From Rikenellaceae bacterium (GTDB taxonomy: Bacteria; Bacteroidota; Bacteroidia; Bacteroidales; Rikenellaceae), in assembly GCA_017442365.1 (NCBI GenBank), contig JAFRZW010000009.1, forward strand, positions 1 to 44,286: a stretch of 44,286 nt of DNA, written 5' to 3'. A program made the translations under genes and the position numbers. Below the pieces are notes generated by a model that saw nothing but the letters and a program-made list of their open reading frames with translations, did no database searches and was not told where the DNA came from. Positions 9,685-16,583 of the stretch are shown here, piece after piece. The number at the start of each line of letters is the position of its first letter. The first letter of the stretch is position 1.

Positions 9685-10134
9685 CTATTGTTTTGTTAAG
9701 AATCGTGTTATTATATTTCTTCTTATATATTCTCTACTCTCAGCATCTTGCAATATTTCCCATAGCTCATCATCGAATTTCGCATACAAGAGATTTTCTC
9801 TTAAATACTTTTCCGAAGGCGTATTACCATTATACGGTGGACGATTCTTTTCACACCAAACAAGATGATAAAAATCAGATGAACCAAGATGGTAATAAGG
9901 TAATATTATAGGTGTTAACTTTACTTCTTCATAATATCTTGCAAAAGCAGTATATATTTTCTTTAATCTGTTGTCATTGAACATTATTTTATTTTCATTC
10001 AAATCTCCCATGGCAATACATTCAAAGATAGATAGAATAAATAGCGGTTTGGCAATCGATTTTCCAGATATGCCATTACCACACTTAATGCTCAAAATTA
10101 GATCATTATACAAACTTACAATATAAGAATTCAT
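9685..10134 (-). CDS. Small protein resembling a phosphorothioate sulfur-binding domain (SBD-like)
   Basis: This 149-aa protein sits between brxP and brxC. Its stop abuts the brxC start, and its ATG overlaps the brxP stop by one base, so it is an integral operon member. The pattern is KPLFILSIFECI at residues 29-40, PYYHLGSSDFYHLVW at 79-93, then YAKFDDELWEIL at 117-128 and a basic end, SREYIRRNIITRFL. By eye this is the layout of the N-terminal DNA-reading domain of ScoMcrA-type HNH enzymes, which bind phosphorothioated DNA. No nuclease motif follows, so it would be a stand-alone reader. The resemblance is from motif spacing, not a search, and could instead be a generic HNH N-terminal module. 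It is not one of the four core genes originally used to define type 4 BREX. Confidence 0.6.
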   Translation of the reverse strand: MNSYIVSLYNDLILSIKCGNGISGKSIAKPLFILSIFECIAMGDLNENKIMFNDNRLKKIYTAFARYYEEVKLTPIILPYYHLGSSDFYHLVWCEKNRPPYNGNTPSEKYLRENLLYAKFDDELWEILQDAESREYIRRNIITRFLTKQ

Positions 10135-12647
10135 TAGTCTAAAAGTGCTTTCAATACAGCAATTGAGGTTAAATCTTCTCTTAGGGTTATATGATCCAAT
10201 CCCATATTCAACTCTGCAATGAGTACTCTGTTTTTTTCCGAAGACAAATATCTCAAACTTTTCATTAAATCATTTTTACTAATACCAAATTCTTTATATA
10301 TACCATATGACTCATCTGAACGATATAAGTCAGATACTCTAAACATTTTTATATCATTGTATTGAGCATATCTGTATATTGAATAAGCTATTGCCTCAGG
10401 ACTTAAATCAGTATAATTATCTCGTCTATATGAATTACCTTTTTCATCTTGTACGATACATTGACGAAACTCTTCACCAATTGGAGAATATTTAAAACTT
10501 TGCATTAAAGCCTGAATTGCATATGTTATAGTCGTTTCCTTAAATGTTTGCTGGAAATATTCAATTGCAAGTTTATCTAAACTTTTGCGTGAAAAATCCG
10601 CCATATGTGCAAATGTCTTAATATACCATCTAACAAGTGGACTATTATATGTTAGGTTAATGTATATAAGTTCCCACAATAAAGTTGTAGAATTTTTATT
10701 TATCTCAACACACAATTCTCCAAAAGGAGTTAGATTGTTTTTATCATCAATAATCTCCGCATCTTTTAACCAAGCTTTAAAACTTGGGACTTGCTTAACT
10801 CCAAGCATATTGTCTGACCAAAAATCTGATGGGGATGACAAATATTGATCTACCCACTCTTGATGTATTCCAAATGTTCCGTATTTTGATATTTTCATAT
10901 TTGATATATTGGTATCTGTTGGTTTTAACATTGAATCGGCCACAATACATCCAACATTGTGGTACTCTAAACATTTATGGCAATGAGTGCAAAGTTCTTT
11001 ATTTATTATAACTTCTGGATATACAGACAATGCTCCTGTAGGGCATTCAAGTTCACAAGCCTCGCAATTGATACAATAAGATGTTTTATTGATCACACGA
11101 CGAAGATAGTATCGTAACTGAATATTATTGTTGTCATATAAGATAAATGAAAAATCAGACTTTTTTTCGCCATAACGAATCTCAAACTGAAAGACTTCTT
11201 TCTCAAATAATAATTCTCCAGTAGTTATATTATTCCTATCACTTATACTGTATTTTCCGACAGTATGAAGCCAAGTAAACACATCTTTTTGTGAGTTCTT
11301 TACCTTTGCTTCCCATCTAGTTGATGAAGATATATATTGAATAGATGTTGTAGATTGAGAAAATTTACCACTACCTCTCAATCGCCATCGTCTATCTGAT
11401 ATATATTCATCTTTGTTAGGAATTTTCCGTTCTTCCACAACACGTTCTATTCTAGACAAAAATGGCTGTAAATTATCTGGATAGCATTTATTCACAATCA
11501 TATCATCCCAAGGAGAACCAAATGGGCACAAAATACATCCAACTCGAGGTTTTCCACTACGATAGGCTTTGTTAATGGGTAACTGATGTCTAAATAAATA
11601 CAAGAAGACCTCCGTAGTATTCCATCTTAGAATTGGACGTGCATTTATAACAAAGCTATGTTTTACTCCTTTGCCAATACGGTTATAATCACTTCGCTTT
11701 GCAGATTCTTCCGCACGTACTCCTTCAAAAGCTAAAAATTTTGCATTCTTTCGATATCCTTGTTTTAACATACGATATAATGGAGCTGTTTTCATTACTG
11801 AGCAGCACCAACGATGTGTATCACTAGGAGTACCAATCTTATCCCAGTAATTAAGTACAGACTCGTGATTACGGGCCATCAGGAATTTAAGTGCGGGAAA
11901 CTTCTGTTTATAATATTCCTGAACCTCTTCATACAGACTTAATGAAGGAGGTAATTCATAGCCAGTATCGCTATAAATCACTTCGAAATCTGTAGGTGGA
12001 ATAGCACGAGTACACAAGTCCAATACAACTTGGCTGTCTTTACCTCCAGAAAAAGATGCAATAAATCGATCTATTTTAGTCGACAACAATGCTTTTTTCC
12101 CTTCCGACTCTGCCACATCCATTGGCATTATATCGAAACTGTCGCAATCTTGCTTAACAATGGCCATCTTCTTTTTGCTGTTTTTCTCTAGCTTATTAGC
12201 CATTGCCTCAAAATCTAACTTATTGGCATCTGCCTTATTATATGTTTTGTTTACCTTTGTATACTCAGTATATATGTCTCTAATAAACTCTATTGCTTCG
12301 TTTTCTAAAACAAACATCAAATCAGAAGTTCGTTTTAGCATCTTTTTCATATCCACAGGGATTAGCTCCATTGGTTCAATCCCTTTTTCAAATTCAAGAG
12401 TCGGTTCTGTATATATGTTGGCACCTTTAGCATCAAAGATATGCTTGCCACGATAATAATATTGTTTGTTGACTGCCCACATTATTGGTTCCCCGCAATG
12501 AGGATAATTCCAACCGTATTCATTCAACCTTAACAAATCCAATTCTTCGTAGAACACAGGGCGTGGCGGTACGCCAATCGTGCCGTCTACAATACGAGGA
12601 TGCAATAATACTCCTCCCGTCTCTTCGTCCCACGTTATTTTGTACAT
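10134..12647 (-). CDS. brxP: BrxP: PAPS-reductase/DndC-like protein with ferredoxin and DUF4007-like domains
   Basis: This 837-aa protein is the diagnostic gene of type 4 BREX. The PP-loop SFSGGKDS at residues 198-205 marks an ATP pyrophosphatase of the PAPS reductase/DndC family. Cysteine pairs CC at 281-282 and CILC at 371-374 resemble those of DndC and may hold an Fe-S cluster. A ferredoxin-like segment follows, with Cys 525, 528, 531 and 535 and a second set at 553, 556, 559 and 567: two candidate 4Fe-4S sites. From about residue 585 the sequence (KISKYGTFGIHQEWV, then LTPFGELCVEI) resembles DUF4007. DndC adenylates the DNA backbone during sulfur insertion; the same chemistry for BrxP is inferred. 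No cysteine desulfurase is encoded nearby, so sulfur would come from a housekeeping enzyme. Confidence 0.88.
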   Translation of the reverse strand: MYKITWDEETGGVLLHPRIVDGTIGVPPRPVFYEELDLLRLNEYGWNYPHCGEPIMWAVNKQYYYRGKHIFDAKGANIYTEPTLEFEKGIEPMELIPVDMKKMLKRTSDLMFVLENEAIEFIRDIYTEYTKVNKTYNKADANKLDFEAMANKLEKNSKKKMAIVKQDCDSFDIMPMDVAESEGKKALLSTKIDRFIASFSGGKDSQVVLDLCTRAIPPTDFEVIYSDTGYELPPSLSLYEEVQEYYKQKFPALKFLMARNHESVLNYWDKIGTPSDTHRWCCSVMKTAPLYRMLKQGYRKNAKFLAFEGVRAEESAKRSDYNRIGKGVKHSFVINARPILRWNTTEVFLYLFRHQLPINKAYRSGKPRVGCILCPFGSPWDDMIVNKCYPDNLQPFLSRIERVVEERKIPNKDEYISDRRWRLRGSGKFSQSTTSIQYISSSTRWEAKVKNSQKDVFTWLHTVGKYSISDRNNITTGELLFEKEVFQFEIRYGEKKSDFSFILYDNNNIQLRYYLRRVINKTSYCINCEACELECPTGALSVYPEVIINKELCTHCHKCLEYHNVGCIVADSMLKPTDTNISNMKISKYGTFGIHQEWVDQYLSSPSDFWSDNMLGVKQVPSFKAWLKDAEIIDDKNNLTPFGELCVEINKNSTTLLWELIYINLTYNSPLVRWYIKTFAHMADFSRKSLDKLAIEYFQQTFKETTITYAIQALMQSFKYSPIGEEFRQCIVQDEKGNSYRRDNYTDLSPEAIAYSIYRYAQYNDIKMFRVSDLYRSDESYGIYKEFGISKNDLMKSLRYLSSEKNRVLIAELNMGLDHITLREDLTSIAVLKALLD

Positions 12648-12651
12648 CTTC

Positions 12652-12852
12652 TTATTCTATAATTACTAATTGCGACAGTTCAACATCAAGGAGTTTCGCT
12701 ATCTTAATGTATGTTTCCATTGTCGGCTGACAAGCATTTGTGCACCACTTTGACACAGTCGTCGGGGCACAGCCCAATTGTTCTGCCAACCATTTATTTG
12801 TTCTTTTCTTTTCCGCAAGAACAACCTTGAGTCTATTTATATCCTTATCCAT
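12652..12852 (-). CDS. XRE/Cro-family HTH regulator
   Basis: This 66-aa protein is a single helix-turn-helix domain. KWLAEQLGCAPTTVSKW at residues about 20-36 is the HTH, followed by LLDVELSQLV, the usual HTH_3 ending. It is the first gene of the BREX operon, 4 bp before brxP, so it likely controls the operon and its own expression. A -7-like box lies just upstream (see separate entry). The size matches stand-alone Cro/C-protein-like regulators that often lead restriction and BREX loci. Confidence 0.85.
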   Translation of the reverse strand: MDKDINRLKVVLAEKKRTNKWLAEQLGCAPTTVSKWCTNACQPTMETYIKIAKLLDVELSQLVIIE

Positions 12853-12870
12853 AATAGGCTATTTATTGCA

Positions 12871-12878
12871 CAAAGTTA
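12871..12878 (-). promoter_or_regulatory. Candidate -7 box for the BREX operon
   Basis: On the minus strand this reads TAACTTTG, a match to the Bacteroidota -7 consensus TAnnTTTG, 18 bp upstream of the XRE gene. No clear TTTG -33 box is found at the right distance. Just upstream (12887-12899) is an imperfect palindrome, CCTTTATATAAGG on the plus strand, a possible operator for the XRE protein. That assignment is a guess. Confidence 0.45.
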
Positions 12879-13039
12879 ATAAAATCCCTTTATATAAGGT
12901 GTATATTGCGAATTATTTTATACCCACAGGAACTAAATTAGCGTTTTTCTCATTGTATATTCAAATCTCACCTACATCAATTTTCTATATTTAGGTATTG
13001 ATTATCTCCCATATTTTTCGTAACTTTATAAGAAAAATT

Positions 13040-13360
13040 ATGGGATTATTTGAGGAATATAAGAACCATCCTGATAAGGCTGTTAGAGAAAGAGCCAACA
13101 ATTGGGGTGCAGCAATAGGCTTACAGAATGTAGATGGGCTTAGCGTGTCTGAATTTCTGATTCAACTTGCTCGGCAACAAATTGAAGGCGAGATTACGAT
13201 GGAGGAAGTTACACAAAGGCTCAATGAGCATTACAAGCATAGAAAACTTTATAGTTCTACTTATGAGATTGTTCCTCCTGACTCAGAAATGATCCAACAG
13301 ATTAAAGAGGAAAATAAACTCAGACGACCAAAGATGTATGAACAGGATTCAACCATCTGA
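13040..13360 (+). CDS. VbhA-like antitoxin domain protein (orphan)
   Basis: The frame could begin at a TTG at 12998, but the ATG at 13040 (MGLFEEYKNHP) is preferred; it gives 106 aa. Residues about 15-65 have the antitoxin VbhA/Fic-inhibitor layout: ANNWGAAIGLQNVDG, then ARQQIEGEITMEEVTQRL. In VbhA the inhibitory helix carries an S/T-x-x-x-E-G/N motif; here the matching stretch is LQNVDG, so both key positions differ. No Fic gene (HPFxxGNGR) follows, so this looks like an orphan or reassigned antitoxin. It is divergent from the BREX operon with a 187-bp gap, which may let it share regulation with the XRE gene. Function is uncertain. Confidence 0.55.
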   Translation: MGLFEEYKNHPDKAVRERANNWGAAIGLQNVDGLSVSEFLIQLARQQIEGEITMEEVTQRLNEHYKHRKLYSSTYEIVPPDSEMIQQIKEENKLRRPKMYEQDSTI

Positions 13361-13414
13361 AATTCTTGACTGTTGAGGTAATAATTTCAGTTGACTATAA
13401 AATGTTGCCGACTG

Positions 13415-13439
13415 AACTCGTGAGCCACACTCACGAGTT
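13415..13439. repeat. Perfect 10-bp inverted repeat (hairpin)
   Basis: Arms AACTCGTGAG (13415-13424) and CTCACGAGTT (13430-13439) flank a 5-base loop. No T-run follows, so it is a weak terminator candidate for the upstream gene. It lies about 35 bp before the predicted -33 box of the ATPase gene and could be an operator. Confidence 0.6.
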
Positions 13440-13475
13440 GAATTATTCTACTTTTGCAAATTGTTATCGCATAAT

Positions 13476-13506
13476 TTTGCCGGATAAGAAAAGTGTATTA
13501 TATTTG
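13476..13506 (+). promoter_or_regulatory. Predicted Bacteroidota-type promoter for the ATPase gene
   Basis: TTTG at 13476-13479, 19 bp, then TATATTTG at 13499-13506 fits the TTTG-N19-TAnnTTTG consensus exactly. The gene start is 55 bp downstream. A second -7-like box, TACTTTTG, lies at 13449-13456 without a clear partner. Confidence 0.65.
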
Positions 13507-13561
13507 CAGTTGCGAAACCACCGTTTCGGAAACAGATATTTCGGAACTAAAATAGAAGCGT

Positions 13562-14881
13562 ATGAGATTTTTTGATAGAACAGAGGAGATTGCATCTCTC
13601 AAGGAGATACTTGAACTCTCTAAGGGTAATGCTCAGTTTACGGTTGTGACAGGTCGTCGTCGTATCGGAAAGACATCGCTTGTTTGGAAGGCGTATGAGG
13701 ATGAGCCGATACTCTATTTCTTTGTTGCACGCAAGGCTGAGAGCGATTTGTGTGCGGATTATATACAAGAGATTGAGAACAAGTTGGGTATCCCTACAAT
13801 GGGCAGAGCAGAGCGATTTCCTGAGATTTTCGAGTATCTGATGAAACTATCTATCGAGCGTCCAATCACACTGTTTATTGATGAATTCCAAGAGTTCTTC
13901 AAGGTAAACAAGTCTGTATATAGTGATATGCAACGCATTTGGGATATGTATCACACCAAGACCCATATTAACCTTATTGTGTGTGGTTCTATATTCTCGA
14001 TGATGACAAAAATTTTCAAGGACAAGAAGGAACCACTGTATAATCGCCAGACTCGTTTTATGTTAATTAAGCCATTTACACCTGCTGTCTTGAAGGAGAT
14101 AATGGCAGAATATAATCCCAACTACACATCCGAGGACTTGTTGGCGTTATACTCATTTACAGGTGGCGTGGCAAAGTATGTTCAGCTGCTCGTTGATGCG
14201 GGAGCGACAACCAAGACAAAGATGCTTAACCATATCATAAAGGCAGACTCTGTATTCTTGGGCGAAGGCAAGGCTATACTTATCGAGGAGTTTGGAAAGG
14301 ACTACGGAGTCTATTTCTCTATTCTTTCGGCTATAGCTCGTGGCAAAACATTACGCTCGGAGATTGAGCAGATTGTCGGCAGAGAGATTGGTGGCTACCT
14401 CACAAAATTGGAGAAGGAGTATGAAGTAATTACCAAAAACCAACCTATTTTCGAGAAGAGTTCTACAAAGAATGTTCGCTATACGATTGAGGACAACTTC
14501 TTCACATTCTGGTTCCGTTTCATATACAAGTATAATTATATGCTTGAAATAGAGAACTACGATGCTGTAAAGACTATCATCAATCGCGACTACGAGACTT
14601 TCAGCGGCAAGATGCTTGAACGATATTTCAAGCGTGTGCTTATGGAGAGCAAAGCATACACACGCATCGGCAGTTGGTGGGATCGAAAAGGTGAGAACGA
14701 GATTGATATAGTTGCCGAGAACGAATTGAACAACGAAGCAGTATTCATTGAGGTAAAAAGAAAAGAGGAAAACTTCGATGCTGATGCTCTTAATGAGAAA
14801 GTTGATGTCTTTACTCGTGCCACAGGCAAGTTTAAGGATTACACTGTGTCGCAAAAAGGATTGTCGATGACAGATATGTAG
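13562..14881 (+). CDS. AAA ATPase of the archaeal-ATPase/DUF234 family
   Basis: This 439-aa protein has Walker A TGRRRIGKTS at residues about 29-38 and Walker B ITLFIDEFQEF near 100-110, the pattern of the archaeal-type ATPase family PF01637. The C-terminal third has a restriction-endonuclease-like look: GSWWDRKGENEIDIVAEN followed by FIEVKRKE, the E/D...ExK arrangement of DUF234. Such proteins are common and of unclear role; some act in defence or mobile elements. It has its own promoter and is followed by a good terminator, so it is a single transcription unit. Its composition is less A+T-rich than the BREX genes. The ORF is intact. Confidence 0.85.
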   Translation: MRFFDRTEEIASLKEILELSKGNAQFTVVTGRRRIGKTSLVWKAYEDEPILYFFVARKAESDLCADYIQEIENKLGIPTMGRAERFPEIFEYLMKLSIERPITLFIDEFQEFFKVNKSVYSDMQRIWDMYHTKTHINLIVCGSIFSMMTKIFKDKKEPLYNRQTRFMLIKPFTPAVLKEIMAEYNPNYTSEDLLALYSFTGGVAKYVQLLVDAGATTKTKMLNHIIKADSVFLGEGKAILIEEFGKDYGVYFSILSAIARGKTLRSEIEQIVGREIGGYLTKLEKEYEVITKNQPIFEKSSTKNVRYTIEDNFFTFWFRFIYKYNYMLEIENYDAVKTIINRDYETFSGKMLERYFKRVLMESKAYTRIGSWWDRKGENEIDIVAENELNNEAVFIEVKRKEENFDADALNEKVDVFTRATGKFKDYTVSQKGLSMTDM

Positions 14882-14924
14882 CGAATGTTATAGGGGTGCG
14901 ATATTCTAAGATCTACACAAAATT

Positions 14925-14963
14925 ATGGCTCTGATTCCAATCTTGGTTTCAGAGCCATTTTTG
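14925..14963 (+). terminator. Rho-independent terminator after the ATPase gene
   Basis: Perfect 10-bp stem ATGGCTCTGA (14925-14934) and TCAGAGCCAT (14949-14958), a 14-base loop, then TTTTTG. It starts 43 bp after the ATPase stop codon. Confidence 0.8.
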
Positions 14964-15166
14964 TACCTTTTCGGGGTGAAAAATGCGATTTTTTGCAAGT
15001 TTTTGTACCTCGGGTTTTGATATTCAAGAAATTACACTTACTTTTACATTCCAAAATGGAGGTACAAGGCAAAAAGTGCGTTGAAAATCACTAACTTACA
15101 CATTCTCAACGACTTGCCAAATGAGTGATTGTACCTTTTAGAGTGCTAAATGACTGATTGACAATC
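14961..15166. repeat. Cluster of short direct and inverted repeats at the island boundary
   Basis: The 373-bp gap between the ATPase and crcB genes holds no convincing gene. It contains TTGTACCT at 14961 and 15003, TTGTACCTTTT again at 15129, and one inverted copy, AGGTACAA, at 15060. AAATGAGTGATTG (15119) is nearly repeated as AAATGACTGATTG (15148), next to the palindrome GATTGACAATC. Such clusters can be integrase arm sites or transposon ends. Base composition changes sharply just after, near 15.2 kb. No integrase is seen in the window. Confidence 0.45.
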
Positions 15167-15254
15167 ATATACACTTTCTGCATAGGCAAATAGCCCCCTC
15201 TTTCAAATTCGAGGATAGCTCGGTTTGTAGGTGATTGGGAGCGACGAGGGTGGG

Positions 15255-15638
15255 CTACGCAACCTTCGCCACAACCACTGCGCGACCGGCCCAAACCATC
15301 ACCAATCCAACCACAAGGCTCAGTACAGTATAAAGTGCAAAGTAGAGATAGCTACGCTGTTCAATGAGCGTCAGCATATCGTGCGAGAACGACGAAAAAG
15401 TTGTAAAACCGCCACAGAAACCCGTAATTAGCAGAGCGTTCATTGCGCTGGTTATGAGCTGAGTACGCTCGGCAGCTCCGAACAACACTCCAATCACAAA
15501 GCTACCAATCACATTCACCACAAATGTAGCCCACGGGAACAACGTCGCTCCGAGAGCTGCGCACAATCGTCCCGTCAAAAATCTCAGGCACGTACCAAAA
15601 AATCCGCCCGTGCCTGCCAAAAGCATCATCTTTATCAT
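15255..15638 (-). CDS. crcB: CrcB/FluC fluoride ion channel
   Basis: This is a 127-aa, four-helix membrane protein. The longest frame starts further upstream, but the ATG at 15638 (MIKMMLLAGTGGFFG) is the family start. GFFGTCLRF and the core FVVNVIGSFVIG are typical, as is GFCGGFTTFSSFS, the strongly conserved FluC motif containing pore phenylalanines. FluC works as a dual-topology dimer exporting fluoride. It is divergent from the urease operon and shares its 134-bp upstream region. A fluoride riboswitch was looked for and not found; the predicted leader is too short. Confidence 0.9.
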   Translation of the reverse strand: MIKMMLLAGTGGFFGTCLRFLTGRLCAALGATLFPWATFVVNVIGSFVIGVLFGAAERTQLITSAMNALLITGFCGGFTTFSSFSHDMLTLIEQRSYLYFALYTVLSLVVGLVMVWAGRAVVVAKVA

Positions 15639-15654
15639 AGTCGAAAATTTGAAA

Positions 15655-15678
15655 TTTGTTACCAAACCACGTAACAAA
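15655..15678. repeat. Inverted repeat in the crcB-ureA intergenic region
   Basis: TTTGTTAC (15655-15662) and GTAACAAA (15671-15678) form a perfect 8-bp inverted repeat with 8 bases between. It overlaps the predicted crcB -7 box, so it is a candidate operator. It does not match the NikR operator GTATGA-N16-TCATAC. Confidence 0.5.
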
Positions 15679-15705
15679 ATTAATACCGCACGCCCCAAAA
15701 AACAA
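15675..15705 (-). promoter_or_regulatory. Predicted promoter for crcB
   Basis: On the minus strand TTG (15703-15705), 20 bp, then TAATTTTG (15675-15682) fits the Bacteroidota promoter pattern. The gene starts 36 bp downstream. For the opposite urease operon only a weak -7-like TATTCTTTG (15717-15725, one base too long in the spacer) is visible. Confidence 0.5.
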
Positions 15706-15772
15706 GCGTGCTGGCATATTCTTTGCCTTGTTGCCGATGGAGAAAATTTCAACAATCTTAAAACTTACAACT

Positions 15773-16075
15773 ATGCATTTAACACCAAAAGAGATTGACA
15801 AACTATTGTTGTTGTCGCTCGGTGCGATAGCCGAACGACGCAAAGCCCGCGGGTTGAAACTCAATCACCCTGAGGCAGTTGCCTACATCACCTCGGCTGC
15901 CTTGGAGGGCGCACGCGAGGGTCGCACGGTCGAGGAGGTAATGACCTTGGCGGCGGGCGTACTGACACGCAACGACGTAATGGAGGGCGTGGCCGATATG
16001 ATCGATCTATTGCAGGTCGAGGCGGTTTTCACCGATGGGTCGCGCCTTGTAAGTATCCACAAACCAATCAAATAG
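15773..16075 (+). CDS. ureA: Urease subunit gamma
   Basis: This is a 100-aa protein, the usual UreA length. The ATG at 15773 ([14 protein letters not shown]) is the family start, although the frame stays open upstream. [18 protein letters not shown] and [14 protein letters not shown] are classic UreA stretches. UreA is the small structural subunit of the nickel urease, which hydrolyses urea to ammonia and carbamate in the cytosol. It is the first gene of an 11-gene operon and is followed after 8 bp by ureB. Confidence 0.95.
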   Translation: MHLTPKEIDKLLLLSLGAIAERRKARGLKLNHPEAVAYITSAALEGAREGRTVEEVMTLAAGVLTRNDVMEGVADMIDLLQVEAVFTDGSRLVSIHKPIK

Positions 16076-16083
16076 CAACATCT

Positions 16084-16578
16084 ATGGAGAATCGACACAC
16101 TCAACCGAACCACATCAAAAATCTCTATGGCTCGGGCGCAGGGTTCGTACCCAAGCAGCCCGTTCCGATCGGGGGCGTGATACTACGCAACGACGAGATC
16201 GAATATAACGTCGGTCGCCCCACGACCACGCTCAAAGTGCGCAATACGGGCGATCGTCCGATTCAGGTCGGCTCGCATTTTCACTTTTTCGAGGTCAATC
16301 GTTACTTGGAATTTGACCGCGATGCAGCCTTCGGAACACACCTCAATATCCCCGCCACGACGGCCATTCGTTTCGAGCCGGGCGATGAGCGCGAGGTCGA
16401 GGTTGTACCCTTCGCAGGTAAGCGTCGCGTGATTGGATTCAACTCACTTGTAATGGGTTACGCAGGCACGGAGGACGATCCTGTCTATTATCCCGCACGC
16501 ACGGCAGCCATCGCACGTATGCACGCCGAGGGTTTCGCGTGCTGCTGCACGAAACGCAAACACTCAAAAAACGAATAA
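16084..16578 (+). CDS. ureB: Urease subunit beta, extended at both ends
   Basis: The core from about residue 27 ([19 protein letters not shown]) to about 130 is UreB, with [13 protein letters not shown] and the ending [12 protein letters not shown]. UreB normally has about 100-120 residues; this one has 164. About 26 extra residues at the N-terminus and about 35 at the C-terminus include a cysteine cluster ACCCTK just before the stop. A start inside the extension has no good alternative ATG before the core, so the long form is probably real. The gene ends 5 bp before ureC. Confidence 0.93.
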   Translation: MENRHTQPNHIKNLYGSGAGFVPKQPVPIGGVILRNDEIEYNVGRPTTTLKVRNTGDRPIQVGSHFHFFEVNRYLEFDRDAAFGTHLNIPATTAIRFEPGDEREVEVVPFAGKRRVIGFNSLVMGYAGTEDDPVYYPARTAAIARMHAEGFACCCTKRKHSKNE

Positions 16579-16583
16579 CGACT

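Noticed and set aside
575..12647. A standard Dnd phosphorothioation locus (dndBCDE)
   Set aside because: No DndD or DndE is seen; PglZ, BrxC and BrxL place it in BREX, and the DndC-like part belongs to BrxP.
13366..13575. A 69-codon plus-strand frame starting with TTG
   Set aside because: No good start signal; it spans the hairpin and both predicted promoter boxes of the ATPase gene and overlaps its start, and the product resembles nothing known.
14882..15254. tRNA gene as an integration target at the island edge
   Set aside because: No cloverleaf or conserved T-loop GGTTCRA sequence could be found.
15106..15294. A 62-codon minus-strand frame at the island edge
   Set aside because: It runs through the repeat cluster and into crcB, and the protein has no recognisable features.
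15639..15772. Fluoride riboswitch before crcB
   Set aside because: The predicted leader is about 30 bases, too short for the roughly 50-nt aptamer, and the expected pseudoknot pairing was not seen.
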